A program made the position numbers and the translations under genes. The notes under the pieces were generated by a model. The model saw only the letters and a list, made by a program, of their open reading frames with translations, searched no databases and was not told the origin of the DNA. Positions 31,068-38,423 of a stretch of 64,000 bases of DNA are shown here, piece after piece. Position 1 is the first letter of the stretch. Each line of letters opens with the position of its first letter. Origin of the DNA: Streptomyces griseocarneus (GTDB lineage: Bacteria > Actinomycetota > Actinomycetes > Streptomycetales > Streptomycetaceae); NCBI GenBank assembly GCA_003674045.1, contig PENC01000007.1, positions 62,001 to 126,000 of the forward strand. The letters are read 5' to 3'.

Positions 31068-32102
31068 GTGAGCAGCAGCGGCCTCATCTACGCAGTCATC
31101 GTCGGGGCCTGGGCCGCCTACTTGGTGCCGATGTGGCTCCGTAGGCAGGACGAGCTCAATGAAGCCCGTCCGACGGAACGCTTCAGCACCGCCATCCGGC
31201 TGCTGTCCGGACGGGCGGGCATGGAGCGCCGTTACGCCAAGGGTCTGGAAGTGCGCGCGACCGACGACGCGCCGGTATCGGGCGTGCCCGCGGACGACCG
31301 CGGGCACGAGCCGGATGTGCCGGACATGCCGACCGAAGCGGTCGACGTCCGGCCCCTCGGCGCGCCCGCGCAGCAGGGGGCGGCCGGGCACTCCGGCGCG
31401 CCCTCCCCGGGCGCGGTGCCGTCCCTGACGGCCGCCGAGCGCGCCCGGCGCTCGAAGGTCCTCGCGCGCCGTCGACGCACCACGGTGGTTCTCTTCCTCG
31501 TCTTCACGCTCGGCGCGATCGTGGCGGGCGTCGGCGGGCTGGAGTTCCTGTGGGTGCCCGCCGTGCCCGCGGTCCTGCTCAGTACGTACATCGCCTATCT
31601 GCGGACGCAGGAGCGGCGCCGGTTCGCCTTCACCATGGACCAGCGCCGGGCCGAGCTGGCCGCGCAGCGGCTCCGCGAGGGGCGGGCGCGCGCGCAGGCG
31701 CAGGACGCCGTGGCCCTCGAGGACGCGGCACCCCATTCCGCGTCCGCCCCGTCCGAGCCGTCGGTGACGGCGGGCCGCCGGGCGCTGGTCGAGCAGACCG
31801 ACCACGCGGAGTGGGTCGACCAGCAGCGCGACCGGGGCGCGGGCGAGGGCTGGGAGCCGGTGCCCGTGCCGCTGCCCACGTACGTCACCGCACCGGTCGC
31901 CCCGCGCGCCGGGGAGGACGTCGACCTCGACGCCCCGGACACCTGGAGCTCCGCCCGCTCCAGCACCGCCGAGCCGGCGGGCCGCCGCCCGTCGGACGAG
32001 CGCCGTGGCGCCCGCCCCCGCCGCCGTCCCCGCGAGCGCGGCCGCACGCCGCTCTTCGACCAGTACGCCGACGACGACCGCCCTCGCGCGGCCAACGAGT
32101 GA
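31068..32102 (+). CDS. sepX: SepX/GlpR-like divisome membrane protein
   Basis: GTG 31068 gives 344 residues. The N-terminus is one membrane segment, 'GLIYAVIVGAWAAYLVPMWL', then 'RRQDELNEARPTERFSTAIR', the conserved actinobacterial motif of this family. Two more helices occur at ~143-187 ('VVLFLVFTLGAIVAGVGGLE', 'FLWVPAVPAVLLSTYIAYLR'), and the C-terminal ~155 residues are charged and disordered. Homologues, named SepX in Streptomyces and GlpR in Corynebacterium, are membrane receptors for the gephyrin-like Glp and localise with FtsZ at division sites. Context agrees: galU-glp-...-rimJ precede it. tRNA-Ala follows at 32176. Confidence 0.85.
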   Translation: MSSSGLIYAVIVGAWAAYLVPMWLRRQDELNEARPTERFSTAIRLLSGRAGMERRYAKGLEVRATDDAPVSGVPADDRGHEPDVPDMPTEAVDVRPLGAPAQQGAAGHSGAPSPGAVPSLTAAERARRSKVLARRRRTTVVLFLVFTLGAIVAGVGGLEFLWVPAVPAVLLSTYIAYLRTQERRRFAFTMDQRRAELAAQRLREGRARAQAQDAVALEDAAPHSASAPSEPSVTAGRRALVEQTDHAEWVDQQRDRGAGEGWEPVPVPLPTYVTAPVAPRAGEDVDLDAPDTWSSARSSTAEPAGRRPSDERRGARPRRRPRERGRTPLFDQYADDDRPRAANE

Positions 32103-32175
32103 CTCGCCTCACTGACCAGCGGAGACCGGATTTTTGAGCGCCCGTAAAGAGGTGCTAGAGTTTCACTCGTTGCAA

Positions 32176-32249
32176 GGGCCTGTGGCGCAGTCCGGTAGCG
32201 CACCTCGTTCGCATCGAGGGGGTCAGGGGTTCGAATCCCCTCAGGTCCA
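32176..32249 (+). tRNA. tRNA-Ala(CGC)
   Basis: A full cloverleaf can be drawn. The acceptor is GGGCCTG with CAGGTCC, including the G3-U70 wobble that defines alanine tRNA. The anticodon stem CCTCG/CGAGG holds loop TTCGCAT, so the anticodon is CGC (reads GCG). The T-loop is TTCGAAT between AGGGG and CCCCT. The discriminator is A; the CCA end is not encoded. A hairpin terminator follows at 32290. Confidence 0.95.
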
Positions 32250-32289
32250 CCGCAACGACTGTTCTCGACTCATCTCGGGGGCAGTTGGG

Positions 32290-32326
32290 AAAGATCCCGC
32301 CCGGTCGTCGACCAGGCGGGATCTTT
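32290..32326 (+). terminator. Terminator after tRNA-Ala
   Basis: Perfect 12-bp arms AAAGATCCCGCC (32290-32301) and GGCGGGATCTTT (32315-32326), with inner GGTC/GACC pairing. It ends with TTT and can act in both directions, also serving the oppositely oriented glycosidase gene. Confidence 0.9.
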
Positions 32327-32358
32327 GCGTTTGCGGCGCCGCTCATGGGCCTCCGCCG

Positions 32359-34539
32359 CTACAGCCTGGCCGCCACCGTTCGGGCGACCCGGACGATGTC
32401 CCCCGCCGGGGCCGTCGGGTACGCGGGGCGGTTGCGGGTCCAGCGGTCCTCCAGGGCGGACCAGTCGATGGGCTTGGGCGCGCGGCGGGACGTCAGGGCC
32501 GTGTCCAGGGCCGTGAAGTACGTCTTCCAGCGCAGCCGGTAGAGGCCGCCGACCAGGCCCGACCACTCGCGGTTCGCGTAGTCGTGGAGCTTGCCGGAAT
32601 CGGCCGAGGCGCGGGGGCCCCAGGTGGTGAGGAGGGAGACGGCGTCGTACTCCAGGCGGTCGCGCTCGGCGGGGGTCGAGCCCCAGGCGCGGGCCTCGGC
32701 GGTCCAGCGGCCCAGGAGGTGGCCCGCGTCGGTCGCGACGACCTGCTCCAGCAGGGACATCCAGTCGAGCCACTCGCGCGTCAGGCCGCGGAAGCGGGCC
32801 CGGTTCCCGGTGTCGTAGGCGGCCTTCAGACGCGGCAGAAGCAGGCGGCCGCGGTCGGCGACGCACTGCCGGGCGACGTCCATGAGGTCGTAGCGGTAGG
32901 CGCTGCTGCGGCGCAGGGAGGGGGCGACGGCGAGCAGTTCCGGCAGGGCGCGGGCGAAGGCGTCGGCGTCGTAGCGCAGTTGCCTGGGCGACCAGGCGGC
33001 GGCGTGGGAGACGGCCAGGTCGGGCCGGGCGGCGAAGAGGCTGTCGGCGCCCTCGCTCCAGCCGTCGGCGCGGCGGGTGCCGTAGGCGGTGCGCCGGAGG
33101 ACGTCCCAGGCGCGGGCGGCGTGCGCGTCGGCGCCGCCGTAGCGGTAGCGGGGCCACTCGGCGAACCAGGACGGCAGGTCCACCGGCCCGTCCGTCCAGG
33201 CGAGGTCGCCGAAGAGGGCGAAGGCCGCGGGGTTGTTGTCGGCGGCCTCCGGCATGAGGGCGATGCCGGAGAGCGCGCTGCCGTCCTTGGTGCGCCACCG
33301 GTCGTAGAGGTCGGCCCAGTCGGGGGTGTTGGCGCCCATCGCGGTGTGGCCGCCGAAGTTCCAGATGGAGCCGAAGGCGTACGGGGTGCCGCCCCAGTCT
33401 GCCTCGCGGTCGGTGACGGTGGCGTAGTGGTCGGACAGGCCGTCGAGGACGAGCATGCGGGACTTGTCGACGGCGTCGACGATCTCGCGGCGGGGGTTGG
33501 TCTGCCAGCCGAGGATGGCCCAGATGGCCCGCGGGTGGGCGGCGCGCAGGGCCTTCTCGACGGCGCGCGCGGCCTCGCCGACGGGGACGTCGCCCGGGGT
33601 GCCGCCCTCGTGCAGCAGGTCCATCTTGTACATGGACGTGGCGCCGTAGAGCTCCTGTTGCGCACGGTAGAAGGCGCGGGCGACGCGGCCGAAGTGCGGG
33701 GTGCGCGGGTCGAGCCAGTCGGGGCGCCGGAAGCCGCCCCAGTCACCCTGGGGGACGACGCGGGCGCCGGGATTGCGGCGGACGAAGCCGGGCGGGACGG
33801 TGCCGAAGTAGCCGGGGAACACCGGGGTCATGCCGAGCTCGCGCAGCCGCCGCACGATCCGCCGGGCCAGGGCGGTGCGGCGGGCGAGGAGAGAGGGGGA
33901 GACGGGGCCGCCGAAGGAGGCCATGTTCTGCATCAGCCACCAGGGCTGGTGCGCGGGGCCTGGCAGCCACTCGCGCAACTCGGCGTCGCTGTAGCCGAAT
34001 TCCCTGAAGGCGCGGTGGTAGACCGCGTCGGCGCCTGTGTAGACCAGTACCTCGTTGAATCCGTGCAGGGCGAGTACATCGATTTCGTGCTCCCAGTAGT
34101 CCCACCCTCTGTAGGGGCCCGCATAGCTGTCGTTGGTGTCGTTCAGCACGAAGCGGTGGGCGACGTTCGCCGCCTTGACGAGCGGGGTACGGACGCCCGG
34201 TAGGCGGTCGGGGAGGGCGGTCTGCGCACCGTTCCAGGAGAAGTGGGCGTGGGCCGTATGTCTGAGGTACCAGTGGAACCCCGTGAGCTGCGCCGCCGGG
34301 GTGGTGCCCTCCACCAGGAGCGCGCCCGTGGTGCCCGAGACGCGGAAGACGTCCGCGCCGCCCTCGCGGGGGACGGTGCGGAAGGTGACCTGGGAGCGGT
34401 GGCGGGGCAGCAGCCGGGCGAGGGCGGCGGCAGCGGCGCCCGAGGGGCCGGCGGCTCTCGCGACGGCGGGCGTGCCGGCCGCGCCGAGGGCGGCGGTTCC
34501 GGCGAGGGCGCACAGGAGCGTACGACGGGCGATGGGCAT
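32359..34539 (-). CDS. Secreted alpha-N-acetylglucosaminidase (GH89)
   Basis: ATG 34539 lies behind GGAGG and gives 726 residues. A Tat-type leader is seen in 'ARRTLLCALAGTAALGAAG'. The GH89 fold follows: an N-terminal 'GTTGALLVEGTTPAAQLTGF' domain, then a TIM barrel. The acid/base and nucleophile Glu are expected at 311 ('DLLHEGGTP') and 431 ('LMPEAADNN'), aligning with the human NAGLU pair at 316 and 446 (from memory). 'ILGWQTNPR' and 'IWNFGGHTAMGANTPDW' are other signatures. It would remove terminal alpha-GlcNAc from glycans such as mucin or heparan sulfate. No transporter or regulator for such sugars is next to it. Confidence 0.9.
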   Translation of the reverse strand: MPIARRTLLCALAGTAALGAAGTPAVARAAGPSGAAAAALARLLPRHRSQVTFRTVPREGGADVFRVSGTTGALLVEGTTPAAQLTGFHWYLRHTAHAHFSWNGAQTALPDRLPGVRTPLVKAANVAHRFVLNDTNDSYAGPYRGWDYWEHEIDVLALHGFNEVLVYTGADAVYHRAFREFGYSDAELREWLPGPAHQPWWLMQNMASFGGPVSPSLLARRTALARRIVRRLRELGMTPVFPGYFGTVPPGFVRRNPGARVVPQGDWGGFRRPDWLDPRTPHFGRVARAFYRAQQELYGATSMYKMDLLHEGGTPGDVPVGEAARAVEKALRAAHPRAIWAILGWQTNPRREIVDAVDKSRMLVLDGLSDHYATVTDREADWGGTPYAFGSIWNFGGHTAMGANTPDWADLYDRWRTKDGSALSGIALMPEAADNNPAAFALFGDLAWTDGPVDLPSWFAEWPRYRYGGADAHAARAWDVLRRTAYGTRRADGWSEGADSLFAARPDLAVSHAAAWSPRQLRYDADAFARALPELLAVAPSLRRSSAYRYDLMDVARQCVADRGRLLLPRLKAAYDTGNRARFRGLTREWLDWMSLLEQVVATDAGHLLGRWTAEARAWGSTPAERDRLEYDAVSLLTTWGPRASADSGKLHDYANREWSGLVGGLYRLRWKTYFTALDTALTSRRAPKPIDWSALEDRWTRNRPAYPTAPAGDIVRVARTVAARL

Positions 34540-34758
34540 GGCGACCTCCACCGTGGCACCGCGGGGAGCGGACCGGACCAGTCGAGCGCGGTGATCCTAC
34601 GAGCTGATGAGCGCCACGCCGCAAGGGCGCGTACGGCAAACCGGCCACGCAGCTTAGATTTGGTACGAATGGCCCCATCGGGCCCGCTCCGCCCGTCCCG
34701 TCGTACCCGCAGCACCTGTACTCCCCGTAGTCCCCGTCCCGTCGACCCGAGGAAGCCC

Positions 34759-35214
34759 GTGGCGCAGTCACTGCGATCGTTCGGCGGGACCCTCGGCGCC
34801 CTCGTCCTCACGGTGGGGCTGCTCTGCGGCTGCGCCGACCCGGGCGGACTCAAGGTGTCCGGCCCGGCGCAGAGCCCGTCGGCCGGTACCGCGCCGGTCT
34901 ATGTCTCGGAGGGGGCGGGGCTGTCCCCGCTGCGCCGTCCGGAGGCGTTCACCGCCACCGGTACGGTCCGGCTGACCGGCCTGCGCTGGGCGAGCTGGGG
35001 CGGGCCGACGGCCGAGGGCACCGGCAAGGTGGGCGGCACCTGGTGCATGCCGGCCTGCGCGGGCAAGCCGTACGAGGCCAGGGTCACGCTCGGCGGGCTC
35101 GTACGGCAGGAGCGTTCCGCCTACTACAGCCGCGCCGTGGTCGACGTGGACGGCCTCCCGGCCGAGCAGCACGAAGAGCTGCGCGACCTGCGGCTCCACG
35201 TCCCCCAGCGTTAG
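34759..35214 (+). CDS. Putative lipoprotein upstream of a histidine kinase
   Basis: GTG 34759 lies behind AGGAAG; the product has 151 residues. An N-terminal signal peptide 'FGGTLGALVLTVGLLCGC' ends in a lipobox with Cys as the acylation residue, so it is probably a surface lipoprotein. The mature part has 'RRPEAFTATGTVRLTGLRWA', a 'TWCMPACAGKPYEARVTLGG' segment with a C-x-x-x-C pair, and 'YYSRAVVDVDGLPAEQHEEL'. It ends 19 bases before the histidine kinase, so the two are co-transcribed. It may regulate the kinase's sensing, as lipoproteins do in the Streptomyces cse system, but it is not otherwise recognised. Confidence 0.75.
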   Translation: MAQSLRSFGGTLGALVLTVGLLCGCADPGGLKVSGPAQSPSAGTAPVYVSEGAGLSPLRRPEAFTATGTVRLTGLRWASWGGPTAEGTGKVGGTWCMPACAGKPYEARVTLGGLVRQERSAYYSRAVVDVDGLPAEQHEELRDLRLHVPQR

Positions 35215-35233
35215 CCGCCGAGGAGCCTGAAGC

Positions 35234-36499
35234 ATGGGACTGCGTACGAAGATCGGCGTGGCCATCACGGCCACCGCCGCCGTGGTCGCCGTCATCATGG
35301 GCCTCGTCGTGCACCACCGCACCGCCGGCACCCAGCTCGACACCGCGCGGGACACCCTGCTGTCCCGGCTCGGCACGGCCGTGGAGGACCACGCCGCGGG
35401 CATCGACCGGGCCCGCACGCTCATCAACCCCGAGCGGATACCCGGGCCGCTGCGGGACGCCATCGACAGGGGCAAACGAGCCACCTATCTGGACCGCAGC
35501 GGCCCCGAACCGACGCTCTGGGCGGGCAGCAGGCTCGGGCGCGACGTCATCGTCATCCGGCACCCGTACACCAGGGAGACACGCAACCTTGAGGACCTCG
35601 ACGAGATCCTCTGGCTCGCGGGGGGCCTCGGCACCGCCTTCGCCTGTGTGGTCGGCGTGACCCTCGCGACCGTCGCGGGGCGCCGCCTCAACGCCTCCGC
35701 GCGCGCCGCCGAGCGCATCACGAAGGGCGACCTCACGGCCCGGCTGAGACCCCGCGGCGGTGACGACGAGATCGCCCGGCTGATCGTCGCCGTGAACACC
35801 ATGGCCGACGCGCTGGCCGCCCGTATCCAGGCGGAACGTGAGGTCACCTCGAACATCGCGCACGAGCTGCGCACCCCGGTCGCCGGGCTGGTGGCCGCGG
35901 CCGCGCTGCTGCCGCCCGGCCGCCCCGCCGAGATGGTCAAGGACCGGGCGGGGCGCGTGCGCGCGCTCATGGAGGACGTCCTGGAGGTGGCCCGCCTCGA
36001 CGGTTCCGCCGAGCGGGCCGACACCGACGTGACCGGCCTGGGCGAGCTGACCCGGCGGGCCGTCCGGGCCACGGCCGTGCCGGACGGCGCCCGGGTGGAG
36101 GTACGGGTCGTGCGCGACGCCCTCGTCGAGACCGACGGCAGACGCGTCGAGCGCGTCCTCGCCAACCTCGTCACCAACGCCTTCCGGCACGGTGCCGCGC
36201 CGGTCGTCGCCGAGGTCGACGGCGGCGTCGTCCGGGTCCGCGACAACGGGCCCGGCTTCCCGCCACTGCTGCTCACCAGCGGGCCGCAACGTTTCCGCAC
36301 CGGTTCGGGCTCCGGGCTGGGCCTGGGGCTCACGATCGCCGCCGGGCAGGCGCGGGTGCTCGGGGCGAAGCTGGGCTTCGCCAACCCGGAAGGCGGCGGG
36401 GCGGAGGCGACGCTGGACCTCACGGACTCCGTGCGCAAGGAGGAGGCGGAGCCCGAGGCCCGGACGGCGGAGGAGCCGCCGCCCGGCGGGAGGCCGTGA
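35234..36499 (+). CDS. Sensor histidine kinase
   Basis: The 421 residues run TM1 ('TKIGVAITATAAVVAVIMGL', residues ~5-25), an extracellular domain of ~100 residues, TM2 ('WLAGGLGTAFACVVGVTLAT', ~132-152), HAMP, a dimerisation helix with phospho-His210 in 'TSNIAHELRTPVAG', and the ATPase. N box 'NLVTNAFRHG', D box 'VRVRDNGPGF' and G2 'GSGLGLGLTIAAGQA' are complete. It should autophosphorylate and pass phosphate to a response regulator, but none is adjacent: an unrelated protein and a dispersed repeat follow. The tail is charged and disordered. The lipoprotein upstream is the likely signal partner. Confidence 0.9.
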   Translation: MGLRTKIGVAITATAAVVAVIMGLVVHHRTAGTQLDTARDTLLSRLGTAVEDHAAGIDRARTLINPERIPGPLRDAIDRGKRATYLDRSGPEPTLWAGSRLGRDVIVIRHPYTRETRNLEDLDEILWLAGGLGTAFACVVGVTLATVAGRRLNASARAAERITKGDLTARLRPRGGDDEIARLIVAVNTMADALAARIQAEREVTSNIAHELRTPVAGLVAAAALLPPGRPAEMVKDRAGRVRALMEDVLEVARLDGSAERADTDVTGLGELTRRAVRATAVPDGARVEVRVVRDALVETDGRRVERVLANLVTNAFRHGAAPVVAEVDGGVVRVRDNGPGFPPLLLTSGPQRFRTGSGSGLGLGLTIAAGQARVLGAKLGFANPEGGGAEATLDLTDSVRKEEAEPEARTAEEPPPGGRP

Positions 36500-36578
36500 A
36501 CGTGCGCGCGGGCCGGGCAGCGGCAAGAGTGGGAACCGTTGGCTCCGCCGGATTCGCCTACGTATGGGAGCGGCCACC

Positions 36579-37076
36579 ATGGACGAACATGTCCTCTTCA
36601 TGACCGTCGACGGACCCCACGCCGGGCACCGCGCCCTGGAGGCGCTCCGCAAGGCCGACGACGACGGCGACGCCAAACTCCGCGAGGCCGTCGTGATCAC
36701 CCGCGACGCGGACGGCACCCTCGACTTCCCCGACGCGGAGGACAACACCGGCATCGCGCGCGGGTTCACCGTGGGCAGCCTCGTGGGCGGGCTCGTCGGC
36801 ATCCTCGGCGGACCGCTCGGCGTCATGATCGGCTTCGGTGCGGGCGGGCTGGCCGGTGGGGTGCACGACGCGCGGGAGGCGACGGCCTCGGCCGCGGCCG
36901 TCGAGATGCTGGCGGCTGAAGTGCCGCCTGGAGCCACGGTTTTGATCGCGGAGGTGGGGGAGAGGGAACCGGCGGCGCTGGACGCGGTACTGGAGCCGTT
37001 CGGGACGGGGCTGGAGCGGTATCCGGCGCGGGATGTCCGTAAGGCGGTGGAGGAGGCGATTTCCGGGCGGGCGTGA
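36579..37076 (+). CDS. DUF1269-family protein
   Basis: ATG 36579 behind GGGAG gives 165 residues. The N-terminal part 'LEALRKADDDGDAKLREAVV' and 'ITRDADGTLDFPDAEDNTG' is a ferredoxin-like beta-alpha-beta fold. A central Gly-rich stretch 'GSLVGGLVGILGGPLGVMIG' then 'FGAGGLAGGVHDAREA' lies where members of this family insert into or touch the membrane. The C-terminal domain 'VLIAEVGEREPAALDAVLEP' closes it. Members are often stress-induced, but the role is unknown. It follows the kinase by 79 bases on the same strand and is followed by a dispersed element. Confidence 0.8.
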   Translation: MDEHVLFMTVDGPHAGHRALEALRKADDDGDAKLREAVVITRDADGTLDFPDAEDNTGIARGFTVGSLVGGLVGILGGPLGVMIGFGAGGLAGGVHDAREATASAAAVEMLAAEVPPGATVLIAEVGEREPAALDAVLEPFGTGLERYPARDVRKAVEEAISGRA

Positions 37077-37100
37077 TGGGGTGCGGCTCCGTTTTTGGAT

Positions 37101-37230
37101 GCGCCTATTGGGGGGCGGCTTGCGCTTGGCAGCGCGGCTGCGGGTTGGTGGGGGCTGGCCGCGCAGTTCCCCGCGCCCCTTACGGGGCACGGCCCACAGC
37201 ACAGCCCCGCGCCCCTTACGGGGCGCGGGG
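37101..37230. repeat. Dispersed GC-rich palindromic element, copy E
   Basis: Contains 'gcgcctattggggggcggct', 'gctggccgcgcagttccccg', 'cgccccttacggggcacggc', then a second 'gccccgcgccccttacgggg'. It lies between the convergent DUF1269 gene (ends 37076) and the small Q-rich ORF (stop 37257). Confidence 0.8.
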
Positions 37231-37256
37231 AACCGCGCGATGGACAGGAACCCTCG

Positions 37257-37439
37257 CTACTGGTCGAGTTCGTCCTGGATGTCGTCGAAGCTCTGCTGCC
37301 TGCCCTGCTGTTGGCGCTCCTGCTGTTGGCGGGCCTTGTCCTGGAGTTGCTGGCCGCGCTGTTGGGCCTGCTGTTTGGCCTGTTGCGCTTTTTCCTTCGC
37401 CTGCTGCGCCTTCCGCTGCATGTCGTCCTTCATGCCCAT
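37257..37439 (-). CDS. Small Gln/Lys-rich coiled-coil protein (60 aa)
   Basis: The 60 residues start 'MGMKDDMQRKAQQAKEKAQQ' and continue with runs of Gln, Lys, Glu and Ala, ending 'QSFDDIQDELDQ'. Its even, heptad-like charge and Gln pattern predict a long hydrophilic helix or coiled coil, as in many Streptomyces stress or starvation proteins. There is no signal peptide. The strong sequence bias is present in this frame only, so I call it coding, though it has no named family that I recognise. Confidence 0.65.
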   Translation of the reverse strand: MGMKDDMQRKAQQAKEKAQQAKQQAQQRGQQLQDKARQQQERQQQGRQQSFDDIQDELDQ

Positions 37440-37535
37440 GCGGGTTCACTCCTCAGAGGGGGGATTCGGGGCGAAGCGCCCCGAATCAGCGTGGCATGGG
37501 CCCCCATGACCCGCACATTGGACGGCTACCCTCCG

Positions 37536-38423
37536 CTACGCCCCGCCGCGGGTCGCGCGGGCCTTCTCGTCCGCCTGGCCGCCGGCTCCCACGAGTCCCG
37601 CCCGTACGTTCGTCATGCGGGGTTCGAGCTGCCGCATCTCGCGCGGGCCGAACGTGCCGATGAGGCCCGGCAGCAGGCCGCGTACGGGCTGCATGGCGCG
37701 CAGCCACGCCTGGGCGTAGACGTGCGCGGAGCGGCGTTCGATGCCCGCGACGAGGCGGTCGACGGCCGGGCCGAGGGGGTAGGTGCGGTTCGCGGGCCAC
37801 GGGAGGCGGCTGCGTGACGCGCGCATCACCGGGTCCTCGTCGGCCCCGCGCACCATGTCCGTGTCGGTCCAGCTGAGGTAGCCGACGCCGACCCGTACGC
37901 CCTTGTGGCCGACCTCGGCGCGCAGGCAGTGCGCGTACGCCTCGACACCCGACTTCGACGCGCAGTACGCGGTCATCAGGGGCGCCGGGGTGAGCGCGGC
38001 GAGCGACGCTATCTGCAGCAGGTAGCCGCGGCTCTCGGCGAGTACGGGCAGGAAGGCGCGGCCGGTCACGGCGCTGCCGACGAGGTTGACCTCGACGACC
38101 CGGCGCCAGGCCGCGAAGTCGGAGCTCTCGAGCGGCCCGCCCGTGGCCACCCCGGCGTTGGCGACGACGATGTCCACCTTGCCGAAGCGCGCCTTGACCT
38201 CCTGGGCGACCTGCTCCATCGCCTCGTGGTCGGTGACGTCCGCGTACCAGTGCGCCGCGTCCTCGTGCAGGGACGCCGCCACGCGGCGCAGCTCCTCGTC
38301 CTCCAGGCCCACGAGCGCGATGCGGGCGCCGCGCGCGGAGAGCTTGCGGGCCAGCAGCGCGCCGACGCCGCGCGCGGCGCCGGTGACGACGGCGACCTGG
38401 CCTTCCAGGGGTATGCGGCTCAT
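37536..38423 (-). CDS. Short-chain dehydrogenase/reductase
   Basis: The 295-residue SDR binds NAD(P)(H): 'VAVVTGAARGVGALLARKLS' is the TGxxxGxG loop and 'IVVANAGVATGG' is the NAG motif. The active site is Ser in 'QIASLAALTPAP' and 'YCASKSGVEAY', with Tyr-x-x-x-Lys. The C-terminal ~60 residues ('RTYPLGPAVDRLVAGIERRS') carry a helical extension typical of lipid or aromatic-acting members. It overlaps the BVMO gene by four bases (ATGA), so they act in one pathway, probably oxidation of a hydrophobic alcohol and its ketone. Confidence 0.88.
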   Translation of the reverse strand: MSRIPLEGQVAVVTGAARGVGALLARKLSARGARIALVGLEDEELRRVAASLHEDAAHWYADVTDHEAMEQVAQEVKARFGKVDIVVANAGVATGGPLESSDFAAWRRVVEVNLVGSAVTGRAFLPVLAESRGYLLQIASLAALTPAPLMTAYCASKSGVEAYAHCLRAEVGHKGVRVGVGYLSWTDTDMVRGADEDPVMRASRSRLPWPANRTYPLGPAVDRLVAGIERRSAHVYAQAWLRAMQPVRGLLPGLIGTFGPREMRQLEPRMTNVRAGLVGAGGQADEKARATRGGA

